In this document: piece by piece, positions 48,567 through 60,898 of the stretch
Numbering within the stretch: position 1 is the first letter of the stretch
Layout of the letters: each line of letters opens with the position of its first letter
Source of the DNA: Dactylonectria macrodidyma
Lineage: Eukaryota > Ascomycota > Sordariomycetes > Hypocreales > Nectriaceae
Length of the DNA: 64,000 nt
Direction: 5' to 3'
NCBI GenBank assembly: GCA_020744425.1
Contig: JAGMUV010000001.1
Coordinates: forward strand, 5,270,001-5,334,000
Made by a program: the position numbers and the translations under genes
Notes under the pieces: generated by a model
Seen by the model: the letters and a program-made list of their open reading frames with translations, nothing else
Told to the model about the DNA's origin: nothing
Database searches by the model: none

Positions 48567-51156
48567 ACCGGGTCATGAATCATGTTATTCCTTCTTTTCT
48601 ATATCAACATTCACAACACACGAGGTTTTACGCAGGCGTAGCAGCCCTCTGTGATCGGGCGGGGACTCTGGGCGTTTGGGGTTTTCGGCTGGTAGACGGG
48701 ATTGTGGGTCTGGAGACAAATGAGCCATGCGATACAAGACAGTCGATCAATCAATTAGCTACTACGACACGAAACAAATCAATTCGTGCAGAATCGTTGA
48801 CTCGTCTAGCGTCTTCAAATTCTCTCTCGGGTAGTCGTCTCAGATAGAGCGACAGACGGGCAAGTACCTCGAGTACCGGTACAAGGCCCGGAACAAGGCA
48901 CAGAAAACCTTCTCAAACCTGCTCACCCCGTGCACACCAACGCTGAGTGCGGCCTTAGCCTCACCCGCTAACCACCTTCCTGGCCTCTATCGCAATGACA
49001 AGCCAAACTTGACGTGCCATGAAGCCGACGATCTTTGATAAGCGAGCTCGAGAGCTTTCGAGTTCGAGTTCGCGTTCCGGATTCCTAGCCTCCAGACTTG
49101 CAAGGGTATCAGTGCACATATGTCGCTCCGTAGAGGCAGATGACTTGGGCGAGCTGCACCTTGATGCACGTGAGAGCGTTGACACTAGGGTATGCAATGA
49201 ATCAACAACAAGCTGATGGCATGTTACCAAGATCACACCTGAACGACGACGACGACATTCAGCCCGTGTCTAATACCTAAGCCATGCCTTAGTATACGGA
49301 GTAGCACCATTATCATAGCCAACAGATCGCCACAACCAAGTCCTATTTTCGGCTATAGTCATAGGGTAACCAACCTTCTGACAACTACTTGCCTCATCGC
49401 CCTGACAAATTTCCCCCAAAAATCATAGACGAGAAAGTGATACTCGGTCGTAGTTTCACCGATTCAGTTTCTTCGCCAATAGGTATTCGCTCGAACCTCA
49501 GGGACCGATTGCGAGCACTCAGGTGGGGGACCACATTTCAACTCACCTCCGTTCACCGACGACAGCCTCGCCTCGCCGAACTATTTTGAGCCTCACCTAC
49601 ACCTCCACATCCCATCCGTCACCCTCTCCTCTCCCCTCCCCTTCAAGGAACAACTTCAGCGTAACAAAAAATGCTCCCAAAAACGAATTTCCCGCCTCTT
49701 CCCTCACAACCCCTTACCCCAACCCACTGCTAATCCGCAAACAACGACCCCTCCCCACCAAACCGCCCAACAAGGGAAAGCCGTCCCTCTATCCGCATTC
49801 AGCCCAAAAATAAATAAAAAACCACACGTCGTCTCAAACCAAACCCCTTCCGTCAATGAACCCATCCACGCCATCCGGAAACCCATAAAAACAAAAATAA
49901 ACAGGAATGCCAATCCCTCACCCCCGTTCATATTCGAAAAAAGGAAAGTCCTTATTCATCTCTTCCAATCACGCCCGCCCTGCCTCCCGAAAACGGCAAC
50001 TTTGACTTCCAAGCCCACCACCAGCGCGATCCCCGTTCCGAGAGCGTAAGCCCCTCTACACTTTTCCCTTTCTGCATTGACTTGACAGCCATCAACTAGG
50101 ATCTCAATGCATTGACCGATCAAGCTCATTGCCTCATTAGGAAGGCAATGTGCTCACGGACGCTCGATTCGTCATCCAGCTATCTCAACTACAATGAATG
50201 AATACTACACCCGCTAGGTAAACTGAATCGGCGTCTCAGTACATCGCTACGAACACAGCACAAGGTCGCTAGTCAAGGAAATCTCTTCTTTAGAAATGGA
50301 AGAAGCTGTTATATCATACATGATTCCGCCCTCCTCCGCCCTCCTCCGCCCTCCTCCACCTTCCCCTCAGTTCAACGGCACACAAAGGCTCAATGACATG
50401 CGCTGTTGATGGTTCTTGACCCCATCAATGGCAAAGAGGAAAATCAACAACGCGGGGTGGTCAAGAGGAAGGGTATCAGATCCTGTGAGGGTTCAAGGAA
50501 ATAGTCCGTTGTCTCTTGGCCCATAATAGATTCGTCAAATCCACTTTGAGTACCTGTCCATAAACATTCATGCTCTCGTTTGTCTCCATTCCCAACCCAC
50601 CAAGAAACCCCAGTGGTAAACTCGCGAGCTGGACACACCCATGACGCCACCCACCCGAGGATTCGTCTGCCCCAGCCCAGGAACGGATTTGCCTGGATAC
50701 TCCATTTAGAGAGAATACACTTTGCACGATCTCGAATGCGAGCAAAGAAAACCATGCAAGGCTAGCCCCACACACTGAGCCCCGAAAGGTTGGATCCGCG
50801 TAAACACCAGACACGGGCGGGTGTGTCAATCTAGGAAGGGTCGGAGTAACTGATAGGTAGGTGACACCGCCGCACACGACGCGGGGTGGCCACAGACCCG
50901 ATATTAGAAACTACCGTGAGACTGACCAGACCTGCCAGTGTGGCCTAAAAGCCGTTGTCGCACCAGCAAAAAAATGGAAGAAATTCAACGGGAAATGCAG
51001 GTGGCAAAATCAACACCAAATCAACGCCATATCACCAGGACCTCGCAAATTATATCGATGTCCAGCGGGACGCGCAAGGTCGGAAGGCGGCGTCTCGAGG
51101 GAGCATTGAGCGCCGGGTATCAGAAACCAAAGAATTCATCTTTGGCTTTGTGGTCT
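48567..51156. other. Convergent intergenic region between the Ctr gene and MCM1
   Basis: About 2.6 kb containing two 3' flanks and little else. A 10-bp repeat CCGCCCTCCT (three perfect units and one degenerate) lies at 50326-50365. No gene recognised. Confidence 0.45.
50326..50365. repeat. CCGCCCTCCT 10-bp tandem repeat
   Basis: Three perfect units and one degenerate unit, non-coding. Confidence 0.9.
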
Positions 51157-52169
51157 TCACGACTGGTGATGGTTGCTTGGGGGCATGCCTGGTTGCGGAG
51201 GCATGCCGGCGCCGTAGCCCTGATTCCGTTGTTGCACGTAGCTCTGATATGCAAGGGCCTGCTGGGGGTCCATGGGCATACTAGGCATGTAGTTGCCAGG
51301 CATGTGCGGTTGCTGGGGCATGCCAGGCCGGCTGCCCTGAGGGGGGAGGTGCTGGTTGGGAGGCTCCTCGGGGGATTCGACCTGGTCGCCGCCATCGACG
51401 CCGTTTTCGTTCCCAGGAGTGGGCTCAGGAGCGTTCAAACACGCCTAGAGGGTGGAACACGACACGTTAGTATACGCGGACAGATGCGCGGAAGGCGCAC
51501 GAGAGGATGCGACACGAGCCGGCAGCCCACAGGGCGCGACTTCGAAGGGAGCATTGCGTACCTGGATCAAGTTCTTGCCCTCAGCTTTGGTGACAAGAGG
51601 CTGCAGCTTGGGCGTCGTGAAGGTGTAGACCAAACCGGTCTCAGACACGACCAAGAGGAGGACTTGGGTGCCAGTCAGGACAGAAAGTTCGTAGGCCTGC
51701 GTCAATGGGATGCATGGTCAGCGCGAGACTCGAAAATTGTGGTGTCTGAAAGAATGGGCGGGACGTGGAAAGCGACTGTTTTCGACGCGACGCGCGCCGT
51801 GGACAGGCTATTGAGGGGCGCGCGGTGGCAACTAAATGATGCTCTCGAGACGTGTATTGATGGGGTTGTTTTGGTACGAGTGCTTTAGATGTCAAGTCAT
51901 AGGGCAAGGGAACGAACCTTCTTCATAATACCAGCCTTGCGCTTGGAGAAGGTGATGTGTCGACGAGACTTGTCGCTGATGAACTTGATCTCAATCTTGC
52001 GACGCTCGCGACTGCCCTTCTCGTCATCGTCGTCCTCGTCGTCAGCAGCAGCCTGGCGCTGACGCTTCACGCCACGAGACTCCTGGACTGCACTGCCATT
52101 GCCGACGGCGTGGGCATCGTCGAGCTCAGTCGGCGAGGTTTGGTCGTGTTGATCTGTGATATCGGCCAT
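51157..52169 (-). CDS. MCM1: MADS-box transcription factor, SRF type (Mcm1)
   Basis: Minus-strand exons 51918-52169, 51562-51696 and 51157-51444 encode 224 residues; introns are 221 bp and 117 bp and both join in phase 0. The first in-frame ATG at 52167-52169 was used. An acidic stretch (42-51) precedes the MADS domain at about 54-112: RRKIEIKFISDKSRRHITFSKRKAGIMKK for DNA contact, then KAYELSVLTGTQVLLLVVSETGLVYTF for dimerisation. The join across intron 1 restores the KK|AYELSVLTG sequence typical of SRF-type proteins. The C-terminal 95 residues are Pro/Gln/Met-rich. By family knowledge Mcm1 dimers act in the nucleus with partners such as mating-type proteins and Ste12 on mating, cell-cycle and developmental genes, and in plant and insect pathogens on virulence. 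Confidence 0.95.
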
Positions 52170-55100
52170 GGCGTAACGGGTTTTGGATTCAGAACGTCTT
52201 GTATCACTGCGACCAGAAGGCGAAAAAAAAGGTGGTGGAGATACTGCTTTGAGCGTGGTGCCGATGGATCTATACTGGATCTGGCGTGGGAGCGGAGAGA
52301 GGGAGGGAGCTGCGGTGCGCTGCCTTTTTTGTCGCAGAAACCTGGTTGGGTCGCGCTGTGCTGGATCGAGTCTGGTCTGGGTGCGGGCGTGGGTGGCGCG
52401 GCGGAAAGAAGCGAGGCAAGGCGAGGCAAGGCAAGGCAGGCGAGGCGAGGGATTCGGCTTAAGCAGGACGACTCTTATTGCTGTTGCGCGACTCTGGAGG
52501 GACGTGGTATGCACATGCAATTGTCGGGGCGCTTGGCCGCACAGGGGGAGGGGGCGATGGGGATGGACCGGGGCTTGGAAGGCGCAAACGCGAGCGAAGA
52601 GGAGGGAGGAGGGAACGTGGAGCGGGGGGACCCTCTTTTTCTTTTCGCTCTTCTGCAGGCTCCGGGGGTAGAGAGCCTAGACCTGCTTGGGGAGGGGAAG
52701 AGAGAGAGGGAACTTGGGAAGGAAGGCAGGCTGCTGGGGATTGTAGCGATTGCTAAGCCTACCAGGATGGAAAGTGGCGGGGAGAGCCCTGGTCGTTGGT
52801 GCAGTAGGCAGCGGGCGGGTGGGCTGGCATGGGAAGGATGCAAGGTCCTTGGGCTGCCCAACCACACGCCGTGTCTCGTCTGTCTGTTGCTGAGTTGGGG
52901 AGTCAGCGGTATGCGCGATTGCTGGTGCGACCGGGATTGCGCGTGGTGGGTGGGCCGCTGCTTTGGAAAGGGTGCCAGAATGTGTGTGAATTTCAACAGG
53001 CCAACCTAGGTACTGGTAGCCCAAGAAGGCAATATATTGTGGTGAATTTGAGCTGAGTTGGGCGGCACAGCAGCGCGTTTCCGGCTCGAGCGACACGGGG
53101 AAATCAGGTAGAGAGACTCAAAGGGAGATGAAAGGGAGATGACGGATGCGAAAGAAGAGGTCTGTGACTGCAGTAGCGGTGTTTGTGTAGTGGGCATTGG
53201 GCGGTAGGTGGTGGTGGAGGAGGGGGCAATTGGACTGTTTGGACTGGCCAGCTTCCCAAGAGATGGTACATGAAGGGTCGGTACGTAGCAGTTGATACGC
53301 ACATAGTACGTCAACTGAAGCACCGCGAGCAACAGAGCGGAGGAGTCATGCTTGAATGAAGGGAGGGAAAGGGGACCTGCGCTTGGGTATTCGCGGCACA
53401 TTGCGAGAGGGCCCGAGGAATGAATGCTCTTTGTTTGGCTCTTCTTACACGCAAACGCACATCACAGACAAGCTGTTCTGGTTCAGAGGTCCAAGTGGAC
53501 CTGGTCTCTTTTTTGGGGTGCTTGCTTGCGGATGTCTTGTCTTGTCTCTCAATGACTTTGTTTCGCCCACGCGGTTGATGCCCTAGTGTGTCCTGTTGAC
53601 GGACGGCTTCTTGCTCCCCCCTGCCGGTTCCCTTTCGCGTTTGCCTCTTCGAGTCGAGTCGAATCCCCACGGTTGGCCTTCAGCTGTCAGGGTCCATCCA
53701 GTCCTTAGGGAACGGGAGCGGGAACGGAATAGACATTCATGGCCCAACTCTATGAAAGCAGCATAGTGAGGTAGTGGCCGTCACACACGGGCTCTCCAGC
53801 GGACATGGCCAGATTACCCAGGACAGAGGGCAAACCGCCTGGCCGGAGAGTGCTTCAAAAGCGGGGAGCTCTCGATAGATGACGGGGGATGCACTGGTTG
53901 CTCACCCCGCTGCCCTGCCTATTCCGTGGCGCGCAGATTTGAGTGAGCCAGAATGCACAAACCTGGCCCATTGGTAGACAAAGAGCCTCGACCGTTGTGT
54001 GGGATGGTCCCATCCCATGCCATAGGCATGGGCCAAGGCCCAAAGGTGCTTGCTTGGTTTGCCTTGTCAATTCAACCCGTTTGCCGTGTGTTCTGCAGCC
54101 TTTGCCCGTTGCCTCCTCCTTCTTTTCCTCACCACCTACGTAATACCTCCCAACAGCCAACCAGCCTTATCGGGTCTGTCCTCGACACCCCCATATCCAT
54201 CCCTCTTCCGTTGTTGTTCCTCACACACCCGCACGCAAACAGTGAGACGCAATTGCCAATTCCGCTGCCAGAAACCACCAGTGGTTGTACCGAGTACATG
54301 ACACAAAGCGCAAGACGAACGAGTTTGCTCAGAGCTGCTGCTGCCCTGTGGCCGTTGTTAGCCCTTGTGGCCTCCCAGCCTCCCATGAGTCCCGTCTCTG
54401 CTCGCCCAGGCTCAGCGAGGCAGGGGTGATTGTGATGGGCACAGTCTTGCAGGGCTCTTGTTCCCTGCCCTGTGACATTTGACACTCGGAGCCCCGTGCC
54501 TCTGTCCGCGCACACGGAGCCGACCAACGGAGCACACCTGTCCCACGGGCTCAGGCCATCAGAGACAGCACTCCACCAACCCGCTATCAAACACCTCCCG
54601 CCTCTCCTCTCCGCCCGCAGCCCACCTCCAACGGCACACAACGGAGCTCCCAGGACCTTCGCTCGATGGGTGATCCTGTCATCGGCTGCGCCTGGCTCCT
54701 GGATTGGCCTCAGCCATGCTCTTCGTGAGTCGTTGCTACAGTGGGTCGGTTCTGTGCCGCATGCAGACCACCGCGTGACGAACCATACGCACCCTATCTC
54801 TCGTCTTTCCACAGAATCCCCCATCCGTGGATTCCAACGACCCATGGTCAAAAGTCTCGACAAAACTCGTCGGTCCTCATGGCCCTGTCACTCCGTAACA
54901 CCCCTTGGCATCGACCAACCCAGGCCGGTGCCAGTTGGGCCAAACTCAATACGCTTAGATCAGGTCTACTCTCACCGAGCTCGGGCCGTAGAGCAAACCC
55001 AGGCCCCAGCGTGGTCACTGTTAAAAAAAAATCCCCCACCCCTGCTAGGCCCGTTAGCAATCAAATCTTAGCTAGCGCAGATCTGTCGCACAGTATCCTT

Positions 55101-58100
55101 CGCATCGCCAGCCATCGCGACAGGGACCGGATGAACTGAACACGAAGAATTAAGCCCCCCATGGCGTTTGGTACATGGTGTGCTCGACCCGTCTGCATCT
55201 GCACCAGTTCGGCCTCTCGACGGCCTCGACCCCCGTGTCGCATCATTTGCTTGGGCAGGTGGGGGACAATTCTGGGCGCAGGGCATGGCGAATCGTAGCA
55301 ACATGGCTGATTGTCATTAACAAGCGCGCCTGCGAACCCTGTTTGTGCGACATACTGCCTTTACGAGACTTGGAGATTGGGGTGGCCGCTCCTGGTGGGA
55401 TCCTGTCGGGTGTGGCTCACTTTGACTCGATAGTCTGTTTACCTGTATGCCCGCTCGGCCGCCCACCTCAATCACATTTCACCGGTCGCGCATAGCCCCA
55501 GCTCTCTCACAACTCGTGGTGGTTGACCCTAGTGCGGCAGGTTCGCGGGGACAAACGAGGCCACCAGAAGGCAGGGGCATGAGGAGGCAGCGCAAAAGGC
55601 CCATGGTATCGCCCGTGGTACCTATGTAATAATGCTATAGCCACGGAGTGGAAATCGGGGGGTAGGCGGGCCTAGTTTCCTCGGTTCCCCAACCGACCAC
55701 TTGGGTTACACTGATCGAGACCCTGGCGAAATGGCTCGCTCCCTCGAGGAATATACCGCAGGCCTCGTCGGGCCTGATTGGCGGAAGGTTCCAACGCGCC
55801 GTCAATCTGGAGTCGGCGATTTCAATTACACTGAGGCGGCGAGGGCGATGGACGTGCCCAAGCGCAAAAGTCATGGTCAGCATAGTGGGGCGGGACCAAT
55901 GGAGCTACGAACCGGAAGCACACCGTCATGTCATCCCATCCTCCAACGGAGAACAATGTCGACAAAGCCTGTGGATACTGCTGTACCGATAGCTAGTCGA
56001 ATCCAAGAGGCGGGGATCCTGATGCACCACGTCTGTGGATGGCGGATTTGATGGCCTCGGCTCCGTCGGAGGGTGGCGGGAAGGTCCAGGGTTGCTGTTT
56101 GTGTGAAGGGGCGACTTTAGGGTGGAATATGTACACCTTGACATGATCAGATGGCGTAGGTTGAATTGCGTCAAGCTCCGGAGGCCACCGCAGGGCACAT
56201 GAGGCGGGCAGCGGCATACTGGAGCAAACCAAGCAGAAAATCGGCAGCCTTGTGTATGATTTCGCAGCTTCTGGTTCACAGATCTGAGGTTGGATGTCGT
56301 CCAACTCCATCTTGCAGTCGCGGCTGAAGCAACACACCGATGGAGAAAGGCTTCATTCCGCAGGGGGAATGGCGTCGAGCAGGACTCGTCGAATGACGAG
56401 GGAGCAGATGCCTCAGATGGGACTGTCAGGCCGTGCTTGAGTCCAACATGGCAACCTGGCGCTCGGCCCGGAAATGCTTGGACGCGCCGAAGCGGGGAAA
56501 TGTAAACCAGAGCCAACCCGGCATCGTTCTTGGTGGTCGACAGCGGTGGATCAGGGGCGAGAGGCCGGGTGGACGAGGCGCCATTCTGTAGTTCATCGAC
56601 TCCAGTCTCCAAGTTCCTCCATGCGTCTTCGGAGTCCAAGAACAAGCACCCAAGGGCCTATGACCGGAGGGTGCAAGGGATCCTGGTGCGAACATCTTAG
56701 CCTAAACAGGCAGCTGTCCGAATGCGCGTCACAGTGTCGACCGCGTGGATCAAGGCTGCAGAAAGAACGGTTTTCACGGGCGACCACCGAGAGGTCGAAT
56801 ATCAAGGCGTGGTACTTTGTGGCGTGAGATGGGGATGGGGATGGGGGGAAAGGAGAATGGAGAATGGAGGGGGAAGCCCTTCAGCGCAGAGCTGTCTGTG
56901 TCCTGGCAGCTGCTGTTGCCATTGAGAAATGAGATGGATGGCCCTCGGCTGGTCATCCATGGAACAGCTCGGAAACAGCGCAAATGAGACTAGCGCAACT
57001 TGGCGGTTGCGTGCATGCCAGCGCCCGTGATGGTTGCCCGTGGTGGTTGCCCGTGGCGGTGGTCCGTGATGATGGGCGATGCAATAGACAGGGGTTTCGG
57101 CACTCCCTAGTCCCCCGTTACATGCATGGCTTGTGTGGGGATTGCGCTCGGACTGCTCACTGGTCAATCCAGGCTGAGCCTCGGAGAGGAAAGCGATCAG
57201 GTGTCTTCCTGCACAACAAGAGTTGGCGGAGCGGGCAGGAGCTGCAGGCGGCAGGACAGTGGGATGGACAAGCAAACCCAGCCCTGTTCATTCCATTTGC
57301 AGAGCAGGTTGCTTGCTGTTTGTCACTGGAGACGACGCACAGCTGTAGCAGCAGGATGTCGTCTTCCACTCCCAATCAGTTCCTGCAGACTACACACCGA
57401 CACCACCTCCTTACAACTCCTTACAGGAAAAAAGGGCTTGATCGCGCCCTGTGGTTGGACGCCGTGGTCGTGTTTGTCTTAATAGATGCGCCGCACTCAT
57501 TCTCACTGCATAGTGAGTGCATAGTGCATGCAAACAAGCCTGGCCGAGAGATCATGGCACGTTCCATTGAGAGCTGAAAAGCTTGATGACAGCCTTGAGA
57601 TGCGGATGTGGTCATGCTGCTTATGCGGCTCCTCCCGTTGAATTTCCTGCCATCCTCCCATCCTTGATCGGCCACGTTGCAGTTGATTGCTGTCTCGTTT
57701 GTTGTTTCTCATGCAGCTTGCCTATTGTTTGCCTGTCTCGAGTCTCGGTCTCCCGGTGGATGGATCGAAAGCCGCGACGTGTCATTATGGGCTGGATGCA
57801 CTCCATCCAGCCTGACTCATCCCGAGCAAACAAGCCGGGTACCTCACGGTGCCGCAAACAGAGCTATTCGAGGCACCTCGGAGTGCTGAATAGATTCGTC
57901 GAAAGGAGCCCTCGCCTGATGCAGCGCTGTGGCCGTTTAGAGTTGCGGGCGGGATTTCTCTCTCAAGCGACGCCCGAGATCGATGCCCAGGTTGATCCCC
58001 CAGGCCCGATGCCAGAGATCGACGAATTCTCCCGGTAGAACATTTCACATCGGCAGCGTATCCTAGCTGGGGTTTTCGAAGCATGCATACCCTTTTCAAT

Positions 58101-59676
58101 GACAATTGTGTGGGCTGGAGTGAAGGCACGAGATCAGCTTGCCCTTAACCCTCGATTTGCCAAGAACCGTCTTGTTTCTTCAACGGACTGGGTTCAATGT
58201 CTACGGGCTCTATCCGCAGTGGGCCCAGTGGAGAAATGAAAAGATGCAGTTCCCAGATCGGGTTTGATTGAGTCTGCAGGAGAAAGAAGATATTCAGCCT
58301 CGTCACCAAAAAAGGCATCCATCTCCATTTCCATCTCTCTTGTCATGGCCAAGGCCAAAGACGATTAAGCTTGTCTTAGCCAGGACAAAACCCGGGGTGT
58401 GCACCAGCCCCATCACAACAGTTGAGCGATGTTCCCCTTAAAAGGCCACAAGCATAACAAGGTCCCCTCCCCTACAGTCCCCTATTCCAGATCGTGTCTA
58501 GTTTCACCGCACCGCACCTGTCAAACCAAGACCCGTGGGTTCCTCGGCTCCGAAGCCCTGTAAGCTGGGGGCTCTGTTCTGTGGCAACCCTAGCGGTAGT
58601 ACTCCATCATCGGTGGTGGTAGTGATGCCTTGGTGGTGCCCTACCGGCAGTGAAAATGGTGGACTGGTCACTAAAACCCGTGGTTGTGCCTCAAGGGTTC
58701 TAGGCAGTGCTAGATCTCGTCCGAGGGAATCTGGAACAGACAGGAAACGGTCTCACGCCACAGAAGGGCGTCAGAACCGCACGAGTGGATCGCATCGCAC
58801 AGCAAAGACACCAAACATGTCAAAAAGCAGCTGATCCCGGCGTTTCTGATGGTCCCTGGCGGCTCTGCGACACCAGCTCAGGAGCATCATTGGCCTGTAG
58901 GCCCAGGCTCTGGGTGCCAAGTGCACCAGGGAGCCCCTTAAGGTCCCAGTGAACCTCCAGCATGCTCCAGCGGTCGCTGTCCCAAAACGGCGCGGTCGCC
59001 ACGCACCGAGGTCTCCCATTGGCCACCGCCTCGTATGTGGCCCGTGCTTGTCCGGCAGCTTTGCGTCAAGATCCATATCCTGAAACGGCTCCGGTTGGCA
59101 ATATCAGGTGTTGTCGGCGGGAGTCGAGTCTCAAGTGTTCGAGTCTGGCGTCAGTTTCATGCCTCAAGAAGGTTTCTTCTTGCGTTTCTACCTATCTCTT
59201 CGTGTCGTGCCCGTCTGTGGATTCCCCCCCCCCCCCGTCTTGTCTCTCGTTGTCATTCTCGTCTGGTTGCGAGTCTTGCCCTCTTTCGTCTTCCTCTCTT
59301 CTCGTCTGGATCGTCGAATCCGCTCCGGCACTGCATCCAAAGCCGCCTCTCTTTTTTTCCTGTGTCCATTTTTCTTCGCTTTCGCCACCTCTACATATCT
59401 TCTTTTCGGAGGCACATCTTGTTTCGATTCGGTCACTGAGAGTTCAGTGCTGTTGACTCCAAGTCACTCTCTCCTTCGCCTCTCGACGAGGTCTGGCAAG
59501 TCCAGTTCATTATAGTCTATCCGACGCCGGCCGTCCAACACAACCAACGCGGAAATCAATATCAAAATCGAACCTCAAGCGGAATACGATATCGAATATC
59601 AGTCAACCCGAATAACCAACACGAGTAGCACACATTGCCTCGAATCGAGCTACATCCGCCACTAATACATCTCACC
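52170..59676. other. 7.5-kb divergent intergenic region between MCM1 and PLS1
   Basis: No gene could be supported. The part next to MCM1 is rich in G/A-type tracts, with a GAGGCAAGGC repeat at 52411-52450 that probably lies in the MCM1 leader. The larger open frames (244 codons minus at 54129-54863, 239 codons minus at 55926-56645) have no recognisable domain and odd composition rich in Arg, Trp and Cys. A C run is at about 59226-59236. Pyrimidine-rich DNA from 59150 to 59676 fits the PLS1 promoter and leader. Confidence 0.5.
52411..52450. repeat. GAGGCAAGGC short tandem repeat upstream of MCM1
   Basis: Four to five degenerate units of GAGGCAAGGC/GAGGC, 240-280 bases upstream of the MCM1 start codon. 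Confidence 0.8.
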
Positions 59677-60496
59677 ATGGCCAACAAAGTCTTCCTCGCC
59701 ACTGTGGCCGCCGACGCCCTCTTCCTCTCTGCGGGCATCCTGGTTCTGGTCTTCTCTCTCGTCGTCCGCAGCCAGATGAATGACGTGCCCACCGATGGCG
59801 AGCAGGCCACCCGCAACCTCCTCTACCAGCGCTTCCCCCTGACGGCTGGTATCGTCAACGCTGCCTTCATCCTCCTCACCTTCGTCGCCACGCTACCTGG
59901 CCTCTTCATGCCCGCCCGAGGCATCCTCAAGGTTGGCGGCTACATGGTAACCTTTTGCGGTATCTTCACCATGTGCGTCGGCGTCTTCCTCTGGGTCATG
60001 ACGCTGCGCATTCGCGAGGAGTTCCAGGCCATCTACGTCGCCCAGGAACCTTCCGTGCAAGGCCTGATTCAAATTTCGGTACGCTTTTTGATACTAATGT
60101 CGAGTATAAAATGGGAACAGGAAACTAACTGCCCATTGTAGTTTGAATGCTGTGGCTACCTCAACAGCACCGTTCCCGCCTTCGTCACCGATTCAACCTG
60201 CCCCAGTCCCGCTGCCGCTGCTCTCATGCGCGGTTGTGCGACAGCCATCTCGAGCTTCTCTAACATCCACATCGATGGTATCTTCACTGTAGTCTTCGGC
60301 CTTGTCGGTATGTGACTTCTTGAGCCTTGCCCCCCTCGAGACCTCCCAGAACAAGAATGAGCACTATGCTAACCTCAACTTGTGCTCAGGTATCGATGCT
60401 GTCTTCGTCCTCTGCATTGCCTGCCTCCTCAAGGAGCGTAAGGAGCGCGAGCGTTATCGCCACATTGATGAGAAGAGCGGCTACCGATCATTCTAA
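59677..60496 (+). CDS. PLS1: Tetraspanin of the fungal Pls1 type
   Basis: Exons 59677-60078, 60142-60307 and 60390-60496 encode 224 residues; introns are 63 and 82 bp with GCTAAC/ACTAAC branch sites. The ATG follows CTCACC. Four membrane helices lie at about 7-29, 55-77, 87-110 and 183-207. The large extracellular loop between helices 3 and 4 contains the tetraspanin signature CCG at 137-139 (FECCGYLN) plus further Cys residues (TCPSP, RGC) for disulfides, and exon 2 supplies it. The C-terminus is short, basic and cytosolic (KERERYRHIDEKSGYRSF). Length and pattern match Pls1 of ascomycetes rather than the longer Tsp3 proteins. Pls1 is needed for penetration-peg emergence and NADPH-oxidase-linked polarised growth in plant pathogens. 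Orthology to Pls1 is my inference from length and motif. Confidence 0.85.
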
Positions 60497-60898
60497 AGAA
60501 AGAAAGGCAGTGCCACGTTCTAACCTCCCCTTGTCGTTTGCCATTGACTGGCATACGTAGGGTTACATCTTCATTCGCTTCCTCACAGTATAACCACACG
60601 CAATCCTTCTTGGCTGTACTTGCCGTATTTACACCAATTGTTTTTTAAAGTAGACTACTGGAGATTTGTAGCTCCATTGCATGGGGAATATGGTTTATGA
60701 GGTACCTGACGGATGTATGCGGCTGTAGGACACAATTCTGCGAATATGGGCTTTCGTTTAGACACGCTGGGAATCCTGCTGGTATAGGTCGAGCTCTTTG
60801 TATGCCAATTGTTGCCGCGTAACAATCTAGATATGGAACCGCATGGCCTGTCAACAAAATAGTCCAATGAGGACTTAGGCAAACAGACTAGCCCGTTG
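60497..60898. other. Convergent 3' region between PLS1 and ALO1
   Basis: 402 bases between two facing stop codons, holding both 3' UTRs. T-rich DNA near 60637-60650. No gene. Confidence 0.5.

Noticed and set aside
49480..49530. tRNA T-arm-like GGTTCGAG on the minus strand
   Set aside because: Flanks do not pair and no cloverleaf can be formed.
50938..51888. 316-codon plus-strand open frame
   Set aside because: It is antisense to MCM1 exons and introns and shows no domain; MCM1 on the minus strand is unambiguous.
51957..53009. 350-codon plus-strand open frame
   Set aside because: Antisense to MCM1 exon 1 and its GA-rich leader; Gly/Arg/Glu-rich composition reflects tracts, with no recognisable domain.
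54129..54863. 244-codon minus-strand open frame
   Set aside because: Unusual Arg/Trp/Cys-rich composition, no domain, no splice partners; compatible with chance in GC-rich DNA.
55926..56645. 239-codon minus-strand open frame
   Set aside because: No domain, Ser/Pro/Arg mixture without conserved-looking blocks; treated as chance.
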